DNA from: Saccharina japonica
Lineage: Eukaryota > Sar > Phaeophyceae > Laminariales > Laminariaceae
Length of the DNA: 64,000 nucleotides
Direction: 5' to 3'
NCBI GenBank assembly: GCA_008828725.1
Contig: MEHQ01000204.1
Location: forward strand, 55,907 to 119,906
In this document: one piece after another, positions 14,930 through 23,284 of the stretch
Layout: each line of letters opens with the position of its first letter
Position numbering within the stretch: the first letter of the stretch is position 1
The notes under the pieces: model-generated
Seen by the model: only the letters and a program-made list of their open reading frames with translations
The model's database searches: none
What the model was told of the DNA's origin: nothing
Position numbers and translations under genes: made by a program

Positions 14930-17900
14930 CGTGATGATGCTGATACAACCGCCGCTGCTGCCGCTACTGCTGCTGCTGTGCCATGCAGGTGGTGAGCGGG
15001 GCGAACGCGCAGGCGGTGAGGAACCGCGCCGCTGCCCTTGTCAAATGGGACGGGATCATGTCCGACCGAGAGAAAGAAAAGGCGAGAGAGGGTTAGCGGC
15101 TGCGACCATCCGCGGGGCGGGTCGGGGCAATGTTTTATACTGTTTTGCTGTGTTCGTGTGTAAAATATACCGAATACATAGTTTAATGATACACTATAGA
15201 TTGGTCGCCCCAATGGTATATTAATAGTGGTACCCTCGAATGCTACTAAGTGTTGGTTTCCGGGGTTCAAATATCACGTAGGTCGGACGTTTGAGCTTAT
15301 TGGCCAAAATAAACAAAATACAAACGGAATCAACTGCTCAGATCGCCTAGTGGCGTGGGTAGGCACAATTCGATGCGAGTCGACGAGGGAAGAAAGGGTT
15401 GAACTCTTCTTGCGATTAAAAAAACAACTCGAACCGCAGTGGGGGAGGAAGGAGATTGGCCTACTTTGTGACCCCGGATCTGAGATACGACTACAGTAGG
15501 AACGAGAGATAAAAGAAGGGCGAAGATAATAAGCGCGATGCAAAACGAACCAAAACAAGTGTCAGCTGTTACTTCGACCAATGTATTCGTTTTGTGTACG
15601 ATTTATGTGACAATCTAGTTGTTTATATGTTTACCTGATCTGTTTGTATGCGTACCTGACGGTTCGTTTTTGTGTAGGTTAATTTGTTCGTGTGTTCTCT
15701 TCTCGTTGACTGGGCCTGCTCCCTCGCTTATCTGTTTTGGCGAATGCCCGATAGTGTTGTTGTGTCTCTCTGTTTTCATGCATCACCGGAATGTGTGTGT
15801 ATTGCAGTTTATGGCGGTCTGTTTGCGGTTGCTCTTGCTCTTCAGTTATATCTGCACGTGTACCAGATATATTGTAAGCGATCGTGGGGGCCTTGGTGTT
15901 GGTGCTGGTGCTGTTGATAGTTCAGGGGGTCATACTGTATTGGTGGTGGTAATATCGTTAGTGCTGGTGTCGGTTTTGGTAGTGATGGCGGCGTCCACGT
16001 TAGGGCTGATCGTGATGGTACAGCAGTGGTGGTCGCACAGTATTCGTGTACCTCTTTCGGGTGTGTCTATTGTTGGGGTTTTGTGTTGACCTTACTTGAT
16101 GTTGGTATTGGTTTGTACTGACCCACCTACAAGGATTTTACTTCCAATTGCTGAACATGGCCCCCTATGTCCCCGCGCGTCGTTTTGCTGTATCCGCCAC
16201 ACATCCACTCGCCGTTTAACATTTGTGTATCGTGTGGATAACCGCTTTTTTGGCTGAATGTACGCGCCTGTCTCCAGTCCTTTCGAAGCATTGCTCCGGG
16301 CAAGGGTAAGCGCTCGCACATCATCCTAAAGGGCAGGTTCGGGGGGGGGGCGGCGGATGTCTTCTGCGACGAGGAAGTAAGTATTTTGTTCGTAGTTGTG
16401 GTAGTGTCGGTAGTAGTGGTAGTGGTAGTGGTAGTGGTAGGGATGAGGGTGGGGGCGAGGTTGTGAGTGATGGTGGTGGTGGTGGCAGTGGTGGTGGTCG
16501 TCGTAATCGTAGTTGTAGTTGTGGTGGTGGTGATGTTGGAAATGATGAGGTTATGGGTGGTGGTGGTGGTAATGGTGGTGGTGTTACTGTTTGTGTTAAG
16601 CGTAGGCTAGGTAGCCTACACATACGTAGTCAACGTTCAGTGCAAGTAGTCACTGCTAGCACTAAGAGCAGCAATGAGCAGCAGAGCTGCTGTGTTGAGG
16701 AAATAGACTATGGGTAGCGATCTTGTACGAGTACACCCAGGAAAAAAAGACGATGCACTAAGGAAATGGTGTATGCCGGTTTCGTAGTTGAACATCAAAG
16801 TTCTGGAATAAAACGGCGGAAAGAGCTTTCTTCGAGATCACAGAATTGCAGTCATCGACTGTTGCACAAGACACGAGCCCAGTAAGTCTAGACGTTGTGC
16901 CAAAGGACGACGACAGCCCGGTAGATCTAGCCGTTGTCGCATACCAGGTAGAAGACAGCCCCCACGCCGTCACTCTTATCTTCTCTTGTATTATTATCGC
17001 ATCCGTTTTCTGTATCCCCTGGACTCTCGACAGAGTCCGTCGTTCTCAAGTTTTTGTTGGTCGCAAGTGCCCTTTTCAAGCATCAACATCTTCCAGCCCC
17101 GGGCTTTCTGCACGCTCCTCGGTTAGCTTACTTTCCACCAGCGCCAGCCTTTGTGACCCCGCCAGACCGTATCGGCACATGCACCATTAGTTTGGCTGTT
17201 GATGCTGTTGGAGTTGGTGTTGGCGTTGGTGGTGACCTTGTCAATGTTTCAGCTAATGTTAGTGATGTTATTGGTGTTCTTATTTGTTTGCTCTTGCTCT
17301 TGGTTTTATCCAGGGAGCAACAGCGGTGGAGCCTGAGCAGAGCTCCATCAACAGGCCCGTGGACTCCCATGCGACGTTGTTGAGAGAGTTCGGGGAGATG
17401 AGGTGGGCTTGGGCTGGGAGAGGGCGGGAGAGGGAGACGGGAGGGTAGGGGGAGAAAGAGAGGGGATACGCAGAATAGAAAAGTGCGTCGAGAGAGAGGG
17501 CGGGGTGGGTTTTTAGGAAAGGGAGATATACACCGAGACAGACAGAGCATGATAGATATAAAGAAGCACAAAGGGATACAGAGGCAGATAAACGTAGCGA
17601 GATGTATGTGAGAGGGGCAGAAAGAGACAGCTCGTGGATTTGTGTCGTAAACTGTCCTTCTCTTTGTCTCGTTGCTTCGCCGTCGATCGATTTGCCCCCC
17701 CGTTGTCCATTTTCCACGAGCAGGGAGATCATGGAGAGGCTAGTAAAGCGCGGTGGCCCGCAGAACCCGCCGCCGCCGGGGGACGCCGATGAGAACAATG
17801 TCTCAGCGAGCGATCACGAGGACTTCAGCTTCCGGAGGCGACAGGCGGGGGTTCTCGACGCCAACAAGAATGACTTGTCGAAGCTGCGTCTTGGCACCCA

Positions 17901-19504
17901 CCGCCGTAGGGGTTCGTCTGGCTCTATCTCGGTCAAGGTGGGGGGCGATTCCTTTTCGTTGTGTATAAAGTCATAGTGGTACATGGATGGAGGGTGGGAG
18001 GTGTTTAAGAGGGGGGGGGGGGCATACTCATGTCGTGCATGGTGCTAGTCGTATGGACACGGGCCTTTGTATCCCTACAATGCCGGGACGGAGCACGTTT
18101 GGTTTTCACCAATCATAAAGAACATTGCCCATACCAAGCGCGAAGCGCCGTGAGGTGTTGGATGAGTCGCATGAAAATGTAAGCTGCATCCTACTAAGAG
18201 CCGCTTGTGGCGCGGACTTGTATATTGGCGACAACACCCAACGTAAAATGTTTGATTTCTGGTGTGGTCACTTTTTGAGACAGCAATGAGTAGAACATGT
18301 GTCTGCCTCGTTGGTGTCTTACCATATCCACACTACAGGATACGGCAATTGCTCTTGTGCGGAGTTAAGGTTCTGTATCCCGCACGAATGATCCAACTCG
18401 ACCGCCAGCCGTGGTGACCGTCAGCACGAAAATAAAATACGGTACCCTGGTTGTCTAGCTCATGCAGTGAGAGGCGTGCTATACTGCGTCGTCGCCAACC
18501 GACGCCAACACAACCTATATATATACTGCTTGTAAACACATAGGGGGGGTGCTTCTTTGTTGATTGCCTTCTTAGTCGTTTGACCATTGACCACGCATCC
18601 TTTTCGAGACGGGGGGGGTACGGATGCAGCGGGTTCCTATCGTTTTTCTTGTATTCACAATGGTTGACTGATGGAGTGGAATGCTAGGGAGGGGGGGGGC
18701 GTTGTATATTGAAGATGTCATGCCACAAAGAGCGCGCACGGTGTGTGATTAGAGTAGATGCCATGGGTAGATTTATCCAACAACTATATATTTAGTAGTT
18801 GATTATAGATGGTACTCTATTTGAAGAGTGTTAAGCTAGAGAGCTATATCTAGGGCTTTTAAGCTCCAAATTTGCCAGAACAACGACTCAACAAGGAGTC
18901 CGAGACATTATCACCCCCCCCCCTCCGGCATTGTAGGGGTGCGAGGGCTATGATCATACGACTATGGCACACCAGTACACCAAAACGCCTGTGACTATCT
19001 GCCCCCCTGCCTTCTCCCCTCTATCCCTCACTGCAACCTGTCCCGTCTCCGAAACAATATCGGTTCCGACAGCCCCAAAATCCCACTACTGTACCGCCAA
19101 TGTGGTATAGCCTACGTGCTTGCAATACGCCACGCCCTACCGGCCAACATATCTACGTACCGAACGACCTGCCGAATGGTTCATCAATTGATCGGAGGGT
19201 TGCAAAACAAAACACGTGCAAACGATAGATTTTCAAGCGCTTTGAAACATTGATAAAATAATAGCGAAAAACAAACAGATCGGACTTTGAAACCTCAATG
19301 AAACAAAACAATGACCCCCCCACTCCCCCCTCCCTCCTCCCCGAAACCTAAAAGGAGTGGCGAGAAAACGCGCGGGAGGTTCAGGAGCAGGCTCAGTCTA
19401 GGCGGGGCGTGGTCAGGGCCCAGGCCGTCATCCGCGGCTACCTGGAACGCGCCCAACCTGGACCACATTTCTTGCCGAGAAACCAGGACACAGTGGCCGA
19501 ATGA
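108..19504 (+). CDS. Ankyrin-repeat TRP-type cation channel with IQ motif (5' partial, multi-exon)
   Basis: Exons joined by GT-AG introns with matching phases encode an ankyrin-like repeat, a linker, a pre-S1 helix (FEVKAVQMVVALKWSIFG), six hydrophobic segments, a pore stretch (LFLMSMGEIAVPF) between S5 and S6, an S6 ending NLLVAIMTSGYTEV, an acidic/basic cytoplasmic tail and a C-terminal IQ motif (RAQAVIRGYLER). This is the layout of ankyrin-bearing TRP channels: a plasma- or flagellar-membrane cation channel, probably calcium-permeable and calmodulin-regulated (family knowledge, not shown here). Exons used: 108-256, 917-1028, 1803-1934, 7660-7775, 8137-8228, 9668-9815, 11155-11314, 12092-12247, 13460-13587, 13923-14028, 14989-15091, 16278-16376, 16852-16947 (doubtful), 17314-17402, 17724-17937, 19355-19504. 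The start codon lies upstream of the window. The phase between the exons at 14989 and 16278 does not close, so one small exon is missed or a donor is misplaced. Confidence 0.82.
917..1028 (+). CDS. Channel exon: linker after ankyrin repeat
   Basis: Acceptor gtacag, donor gtatag. The first base completes a Gly codon left by the previous exon, then the frame reads YDNASPTCVASKREDLF and continues to LLPE, ending in phase 0. The preceding intron carries a (TC)n tract at 841-892 that serves as a long pyrimidine tract. Confidence 0.72.
1803..1934 (+). CDS. Channel exon: pre-membrane linker
   Basis: Acceptor tttacacgcag, donor gtatgg, 44 codons in phase 0. It begins VLGGFEKKENSATVSWDTAD and ends DIKLLYGSPE. 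It is soluble and charged, as expected between the ankyrin region and S1. The reading frame is also open for some 60 bases upstream of the acceptor. Confidence 0.75.
2528..3500. repeat. Degenerate ~15-bp minisatellite in opposite orientations
   Basis: At 3001-3500 a unit close to CGACACTTGCCACGA repeats many times with drift and grades into GTCGTGGCATG-type units. At 2528-2630 the same units run in the other orientation (AAGTGTCG, AAATGTCGTGG). Spurious open frames on both strands (Thr/Leu/Ala-rich and Cys/His-rich) result from the 15-base period and are not genes. Confidence 0.75.
2674..2890 (+). repeat. Dispersed repeat, copy 1 (second copy at 58518)
   Basis: This shares long stretches with 58518-58795: CTCAATCAACCTGGAGT, TTACCAAGCACAGCA and GTTCGGGTCGGAGGGTCG, in the same order and spacing. 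Neither copy carries an obvious protein. Class unknown. Confidence 0.7.
4955..5118 (+). repeat. Two direct copies of an ~80-bp repeat
   Basis: Units begin TATCGTGCACGTACGTTT at 4955 and 5043 and run through CACCCAGCAGTCCGC and GGGGAATCACTCGTTCA. A third copy lies at 6571-6650. They flank a 16-base inverted repeat (5125-5140 and 6547-6562). Confidence 0.8.
5334..5732. repeat. Long inverted repeat with ~97-bp arms
   Basis: The left arm (5334-5430: GGCCGCAGCATCGCAGC ... GGTACCGGCAATGAA) and right arm (5634-5732) are imperfect reverse complements, separated by about 200 bases that hold a CAG/CTG tract. RNA copies could form a long hairpin. No target-site duplication was recognised. Confidence 0.7.
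6571..6650 (+). repeat. Third copy of the ~80-bp repeat
   Basis: Begins TATCGTGCACGTAAGTTTTG and ends GGGGAATCACTCGTTCA, nearly identical to the copies at 4955 and 5043, just outside the right arm of the 5125/6547 inverted repeat. Confidence 0.8.
7660..7775 (+). CDS. Channel exon: pre-S1 helix
   Basis: Acceptor ttcgcag, donor gtaagg. Reads TPPGRCALTILLSTERPELF then EVKAVQMVVALKWSIFGH. The pattern 'V..LV..KW..FG' directly before S1 is characteristic of TRP channels. It ends with two bases that complete Arg in the next exon. Confidence 0.82.
8137..8228 (+). CDS. Channel exon: S1 segment
   Basis: Acceptor aaaacag. The first base completes Arg, then YYVWELGRYLALSVSFVMGF continues into IICENCSYND, a hydrophobic helix followed by a short extracellular loop. 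The preferred donor is gtatgg at 8229 (phase 1), which pairs with an acceptor at 9667. A gtcagc donor at 8234 with acceptor 9711 is the alternative. Confidence 0.75.
9668..9815 (+). CDS. Channel exon: S2 segment
   Basis: The frame reads DATAAVERSMVGVQEKVAAL, then MRVLCWGLTLYNLLVEEGRE. Donor gtaaga. Two starts fit: 9668 (acceptor gctgag, closing phase with donor 8229) or 9712 (stronger acceptor gtgcag, closing phase with donor 8234). The hydrophobic core is the same in both. Confidence 0.72.
9816..11154 (+). other. Channel intron
   Basis: Nothing gene-like is seen. GGT/GTT-rich sequence fills 9840-10050, and a degenerate pentamer tract of CGAAA/CGAAG units lies at 10300-10420. The exon phases on either side (2 and 2) match, so no exon need be missing. 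Confidence 0.55.
11155..11314 (+). CDS. Channel exon: S3 segment
   Basis: The first base completes Gln. The frame then reads YLLGGWNLQSVAAYVLILAL and IPVFKPW, the W-N-hydrophobic pattern of TRP S3, followed by an acidic loop rich in Asp/Asn. Acceptor tataaag, donor gtaagt; ends in phase 0. Confidence 0.82.
11355..11443 (-). mobile_element. Oligo(C)-tailed retroposon fragment
   Basis: Minus-strand copy of the family whose 3' end reads CATGAGTACAC followed by C bases. It covers only the last ~90 bases (GCATTGTAGGGATGCGAGGG onward), so it is 5' truncated. It lies within an intron in antisense orientation to the channel gene. Confidence 0.75.
11530..11945 (+). repeat. 41-bp tandem repeat with GTAAG motifs
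   Basis: About nine degenerate units built on CGGTACGACCTCAATACC and CGACACTTCGGTAAGTTC. Spacing between the clearest units is 41 bases. Several units contain a GTAAG donor-like motif, yet the splice acceptor of the next exon lies well downstream at 12091. Confidence 0.75.
12092..12247 (+). CDS. Channel exon: S4-S5
   Basis: Acceptor gtttttcag, donor gtacga, 52 codons in phase 0. Reads APATLFLFTRLMEHLAVWRP, TGIFIAVIRMMIVNTASW and SVLFILFE. The 'LFLFTRLMEHL...G.FI.VI..M' pattern is that of TRP S4 to S5. Confidence 0.85.
12248..13459 (+). other. Channel intron
   Basis: No gene-like signal and no recognised member of the window's repeat families. A short C-rich stretch at 13045-13065 and a C/T-rich tract at 13170-13200 are present. 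The phases on either side agree (0 and 0). Confidence 0.5.
13460..13587 (+). CDS. Channel exon: end of S5 and pore
   Basis: Acceptor gttttgcag, donor gtgagc. Reads VAFALAFFALLRGNEGFDN then IWESMATLFLMSMGEIAVPF. The pore helix plus 'MGE' filter-like segment resembles the M-x-GE/GD pore of TRPA-like channels. Ends with two bases over. Confidence 0.87.
13923..14028 (+). CDS. Channel exon: S6 gate helix
   Basis: The first base completes Lys, then YLHTVGVLMFVIFMLLVAIV and YLNLLVAIMTSGYTE. The NLLVAIM end is the hallmark of TRP/polycystin S6. Acceptor acatccag, donor gtgagg, phase 0 at the end. Confidence 0.88.
14783..14984 (+). repeat. Interrupted CTG/CCG/GGT trinucleotide tract
   Basis: Interrupted CTG-type triplets fill the intron up to the acceptor of the next exon, giving false Ala-, Leu- and Pro-rich open frames on both strands. 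The run doubles as a long pyrimidine-bearing region before the AG at 14988. Confidence 0.85.
14989..15091 (+). CDS. Channel exon: post-S6 cytoplasmic helix
   Basis: Acceptor ccatgcag; reads VVSGANAQAVRNRAAALVKW and DGIMSDREKEKARE. Charged and helical, as in the segment following S6. Only a weak donor (gttagc) is present, just before an in-frame TAG, and it leaves one base, which does not match the next recognised exon. Confidence 0.68.
15205..15535 (+). mobile_element. tRNA-derived SINE, diverged copy
   Basis: The head (GTCGCCCCAATGGTATATTA ... GGGGTTCAAATATC) aligns with the tRNA-like head at 35190. The body shares CGAGTCGACGAGGGAAGAAA and the tail TGTGACCCCGGATCTGAG ... GAAGATAATAA with the copies at 35190 and 39527. 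The B box is eroded. Intronic, same strand as the channel gene. Confidence 0.75.
16278..16376 (+). CDS. Channel exon: cytoplasmic tail
   Basis: Acceptor tctccag and donor gtaagt. Reads SFRSIAPGKGKRSHIILKGR then FGGGAADVFCDEE. The frame is open and runs in phase 0 into the exon at 17314. Starts at 16305 or 16311 are possible. A run of ten G encodes the Gly triplet. Confidence 0.62.
16852..16947 (+). CDS. Possible extra channel exon (acidic)
   Basis: Thirty-two codons in phase 0 between acceptor attgcag and donor gtagaa: SSTVAQDTSPVSLDVVPKDD and DSPVDLAVVAYQ. It would insert cleanly between the flanking exons without shifting the frame. No family is recognised, so it may be a cassette exon or chance. 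Confidence 0.35.
17314..17402 (+). CDS. Channel exon: cytoplasmic tail
   Basis: Acceptor tttatccag, donor gtgggc. Reads GATAVEPEQSSINRPVDSHA and TLLREFGEM, with two bases left for Arg. It follows 16376 in phase. Confidence 0.65.
17724..17937 (+). CDS. Channel exon: basic/acidic tail segment
   Basis: The first base completes Arg, then EIMERLVKRGGPQNPPPPGD, SASDHEDFSFRRRQAG, LDANKNDLSKLRLGTHRRRG and SSGSISVK. Acceptor gagcag. A gtgggg donor at 17938 keeps phase 0 with the exon at 19355. If it is not spliced, the frame ends at TAG 17974-17976. Confidence 0.68.
18011..18440 (-). mobile_element. Oligo(C)-tailed retroposon, near full-length copy
   Basis: On the minus strand this ends in GCATGACATGAGTAT-like sequence plus 12 C. 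It extends to about 430 bases, matching 47753-48162 through GCTGGCGGTCGAGT, TCCGCACAAG, TGGTAAG, CACACCAGAAAT, AGGATGCAGCT, CTTCGCGCTTGG and CGGCATTGTAGGG. Intronic and antisense to the channel gene. Confidence 0.78.
18924..18980 (+). mobile_element. Oligo(C)-tailed retroposon, short diverged fragment
   Basis: CCGGCATTGTAGGGGTGCGA followed by GGTCATACGACTA-like sequence and a degraded GTACACC end. It lacks a clear C tail. Confidence 0.5.
19355..19504 (+). CDS. Last channel exon: IQ calmodulin-binding motif
   Basis: Acceptor aaaag after a C-rich tract. Reads EWRENAREVQEQAQSRRG, VVRAQAVIRGYLERAQPG and a short tail to TGA at 19502-19504. AQAVIRGYLER fits the IQ pattern (I/A-Q-x3-R-G-x3-R). Phase 0 agrees with the preceding exon. 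A different gene's terminal exon is possible but less simple. Confidence 0.68.
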   Translation, partial: EWRENAREVQEQAQSRRGVVRAQAVIRGYLERAQPGPHFLPRNQDTVAE

Positions 19505-21198
19505 GTGCGGAAGAGGCGTAATCAACCGGAGGGGGGGGGGGGGGGGACGAAAGTCGGGGAATTTGATTTAACGACTGTTTCGGTTGAATTTTGGTTCTTA
19601 CCGTATTTGTTTGCCGCATCTGATAATAGCCACACGCACGGGTGGGGGATTTAATCGGATGTATGCGTTTGTTTAGAGTGGGCTCAACTTTCTGTGTTCG
19701 GAGGCATCACCAGCACGAGAGGACAAGGGAGGGCTGCTGTCCAATGCTGTGTGGTGGTGTGATGTGTTGTCAGCATTGCCGCGACGTTTCGCGTTCTTGT
19801 TTTGGTGCTGTTGGTGGTTGCCTCGTATATACCCCATATTGAATTTTGGTATGGGAGCGGAATCGTCCACTCCCAAATTCTCAGATTCCTCCTTTCTCAG
19901 TCCACTCCCCCAAGTTTTGTTTTGTTGTGTCTGTACTCGGAAGGTAGAGGCGGGGCGGTTAAGTTAGGACTCGGATTAAGAGGCAGAAGCCGACCACAGA
20001 CCACTATAGTAGCATTGTTTCTCTGACTGCTATTTTGACAATGTGATACCCCAGGGTGTGCAGGATGATGGACGGCGGGGGCAATCCATTGCCGTTGGTG
20101 GTTCGTATGGCCATAGATCCTCGGATCCCTATGCTAACGGGGCGGAGAACGTCGCGAGTTTTCACTGACCAGGAGGTCGTCACACGCAGGGTGTCGCAGT
20201 TTCGGTTTTGCCAATACCATGCTTGATGCCCGGTTCGAGTTTGGCTGCGTCGGAGTAGAGTATAGTAGCAGCGCCGACTGTAGAAGGACGCTACTCTTGA
20301 GAGTGCCCCCCCCTCTGGTTGCTGCGTCCTCGTTGCCAACTACTATTGTTGTGTCAGTTGCTGGGAAAATAAATAGTTTTTGAAGCTGCATTAATTCCAG
20401 ATCAAGGTGAAATTGGAAAATTATAATAATGGATTGGACCTTCCGACAGCAATGTTATCCTACCCCTGAAGACATCGGCTTGATCGGGGCAATTTTCAAA
20501 ACCGGCGATTTTTTTGTACTGTCTATCTACATCGCTCTGGATGTTCGCACTGTCCGTACCGGAGCGAGTAAATAGCGTTGAAACCCGAGCACCAACCCAG
20601 ACCAACCGCCCTTTCCTTCTCAACCGTCCTTTTAGTATCATAACCATGATGCGACATTCGACTGGTGCTACGGTAGGAGGGTCATGTCTAGGTGCTTGTT
20701 TTCACCTGCACAGAGCCACTCGGCCGAGTGGCTGCTTCACGGCGTTGTACTCATAACGTTTTTTGTTTTGTTTTTGTTGTTGTTATATATGCACCGCCAT
20801 TGGGGATTTTGTTGCGCAACGCCAACAAACCATGTTTAGGTCCAATGTTCAGTTAGTTTCGGAGCCACTCGTCCGAGTGGCTAAAAACCCGGTAGTGTAA
20901 ATGTGGGTACCCCCCCTATCGTAGTCATTCCGTGGGAACACAATGACACCCTAATGGGGGGGGGTGGTAGCAAGCCGCCGCCCCCCCACCCCAAATAAGA
21001 AGCACGATTATCACGGAACTCGCCTACGGTAGAACACTCGAATCGGAAACAACAAACACCTTGAAACCCACTCCCACGCCCAATTTTAAACCTGCGACGC
21101 TACGAGAGGGTTCTTCTTCAAGTAATGCTGCGGATGCATTGTCAATGGAAAAACGGACAACAATAGGAGGAAACCTACTGTACGATGCCCACAAGGGT
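19505..21198. other. Intergenic sequence
   Basis: No gene recognised. It holds a G run (19532-19544), a degenerate retroposon fragment (20105-20190, with GGCCATAGATCCTCGGAT), and two copies of the palindrome CCACTCGNCCGAGTGG (around 20716 and 20866). Confidence 0.5.
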
Positions 21199-21202
21199 CT
21201 CA

Positions 21203-21495
21203 GACGCATGCTACGGTAGCCTGCATGCAGGTGCGCCCTATTTTTTTCTTCTGAGGGGTGGTCACTTGAGGAGCTCTAAACCTGCAGTAGCCTGCACACT
21301 GATTTTGGAGGAAACTTAAAGTGCTGTACGTACGTACCCGATGAACAGTACCATGGCCATACATACAAGTATCAAATGAACAATATGGCAACACAAGAAG
21401 AAGAAAAGTCCGACGAGTTTGGATTAAGGAGCTCGATCGTTCAAAAAACAGTTCAAGTCAGAAAGTGAGACCTCTACACCATCGTAGCACGCATC
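21203..21495 (+). mobile_element. TIR element family A, copy 1, TSD CTCA
   Basis: Begins GACGCATGCTACGGTAG, ends CGTAGCACGCATC, flanked on both sides by CTCA (21199-21202 and 21496-21499). The interior shares TTTTGGAGGAAA, TTAAGGAGC and GATCGTTCA with copies at 27952, 50762 and 55923. The most diverged copy. Non-coding. Confidence 0.8.
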
Positions 21496-21957
21496 CTCAG
21501 ACAACGTCAAACCCCCGAGGCTACCGCCGCGTGCTCGTGGAGGGGGGGGGCGGGGATGGGGCGAAAGTATGTCGTCGTGTCGAACAAGGAGAATAATGTC
21601 CTTGCTACCGTGTGCCTAACTCTCAGTACGTACGTGTGACATGAGCGGCTAGTTTAACCAGATTTCCCCCGGCGATTTAAAACCGGGGAGGAGGGGGGGA
21701 GTTGGCCGTTGGGCAACAAACGATCACAGCAGTAGGGTAGGTACAGTATGTACGACTACTGCACACAGGTGTCCGGGACCCCCCCCCCCTCCTTTTGATC
21801 ATGTGGACGTAAATATACCCGTGTGGGTGGGAGACATTGAAAAGGGTGTAGCACACCCTTAACTAGGGATACCGAATCGAGAGGCTGTCGACACTGTCTG
21901 TTGTGGGGTTTGCTACATTGTTGTGGGAGGCATTGAGAGCCCTGCTTACGACAGAGG

Positions 21958-22020
21958 TGCTCGTTCGTAGCGCTTCCTTCTTGGCTGAAACGTTTTCTGA
22001 CTGGTTTGACCTCCTTAACC
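21958..22020 (-). mobile_element. Possible fragment of TIR element family A
   Basis: TTGGCTGAAACGTTTTCTGA followed by CTCCTTAACCC resembles the interior of the family (compare 27980-28020). No ends preserved. Confidence 0.35.
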
Positions 22021-22109
22021 CTTTTAGAACCGCAGTCCCGTTTGGGGGACACATCACTTAGAATTAGAGTGGTTTGTCCCCATAACGGGACTGCAGTTCT
22101 AAACGGGTT
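22017..22109. repeat. 93-bp perfect-stem inverted repeat
   Basis: The arms ACCCTTTTAGAACCGCAGTC... (22017-22051) and ...GACTGCAGTTCTAAACGGGT (22075-22109) are nearly exact reverse complements around a 23-base loop, with TGTCCCC at the inner edge. Related sequence with TTGTCCCC recurs at 22140-22210, 36622-36745 and 37126-37245. Confidence 0.7.
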
Positions 22110-22343
22110 AACTCTCCCTTAACTCCCTTAAGGACTGGTCTCACGAATGTGGGGACAAACTACTTGTAATTAGTGGGGAACACTTTTTTTCAGTTCTGAA
22201 TGGGTTGTAACCAAAAAACACATCGTCGGACTTTCACTCTGTGAATAGTGTTGCAATAATAGTGTTGTCCATTGCAATACGCAAGGCCATGGTGTTTATT
22301 GTTCATCAGGTATATATATATATATGTAGCGCTTTTATTTTCC

Positions 22344-22415
22344 TAATGCATTCTGTCTCCCTACCGTGGATCATTTAAAGTAAGTATTGGATTGGATTAG
22401 GCCTCCTGCGCCGGC
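22344..22415 (+). repeat. 72-bp direct repeat, copy 1
   Basis: TAATGCATTCTGTCTCCCTA ... GGCCTCCTGCGCCGGC, repeated almost exactly at 22731-22802. Confidence 0.85.
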
Positions 22416-22730
22416 AGGGGGCCTCGCCTGGTATGTCCCCCCGCGCTGAGTGGACGCTTGGCTGGCGTATACTCAGCGCGTGGTTAGTACCTGTAAATGA
22501 TCTGGGTACAAAAACAAAAACAAAATAAATAAATAAATAAAACAAAACAAAATAAAATAATACTACTGCTGGGTGGGTGGGATGGTCTCAAGAATTTCGT
22601 GACCAACTCTGCTCACGAGGTTTCGGGAGCGAAAAAGAGAACCGACCTCTCTGGGATACTCATCCTGAGACATTCTGATCGAATCCGTGGTTCCATTATT
22701 TTGGACCCTCTGATGCGATCGCCATTTTAC

Positions 22731-22802
22731 TAATGTATTCTGTCTCCCTACCGTGGATCATTTAAAGTAAGTATTGGATTGGATGAGGCCTCCTGCGCCG
22801 GC
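22731..22802 (+). repeat. 72-bp direct repeat, copy 2
   Basis: Second copy of the 22344-22415 repeat, with only a few base changes. The 315 bases between the copies hold A-rich pentamers (22506-22560) and nothing gene-like. Confidence 0.85.
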
Positions 22803-23050
22803 CCGTGGTCCCGCCCATACTTAATTGTTACGTTGCCTTGTCTCTGTAGGTCTGTAGTTGACCACTGATCAGGTGCAGAGTTGTCTCACCCATACTTCCT
22901 TAACATCGGATCAAGTATTTTCAGCACGAGGTGCGGAATCATTCTTGAACTCAAGCGACAGTGGCAGCTGGTGTCGTCGTAATGGTATCTCTGATGGCAT
23001 TATCTCTTACTATACCGCGCACTGCCCCACTAGACGTCGCCCTGATGTAG

Positions 23051-23167
23051 TACATGGCCGCCGACTTTATCTGCCAGCTTCCAATTTTCATGATCTCGAA
23101 AACAGAGGGAGTCGAAGACATCGTCCGGAGTAGCTCACTTCCGAACCTCGGCATCCTGCCGAGATGA
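23051..23167 (+). CDS. Coding-like fragment of unknown function
   Basis: After a gatgtag acceptor-like site the frame reads YMAADFICQLPIFMISKTEG and VEDIVRSSSLPNLGILPR then TGA. Composition is protein-like but an in-frame TAG lies immediately upstream, so it would have to be a terminal exon. No partner exon or family recognised. Confidence 0.2.
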   Translation, partial: YMAADFICQLPIFMISKTEGVEDIVRSSSLPNLGILPR

Positions 23168-23284
23168 CGAGGACCACAGCGCCAAACCCGCCGGCTGCTC
23201 AATATGTTCTCACCTGCTCAGGGGTTCCCTCCGTCGCCGCCAACGCTTGGTTACGACGTGCCCGCATTCATATATATATATAAA

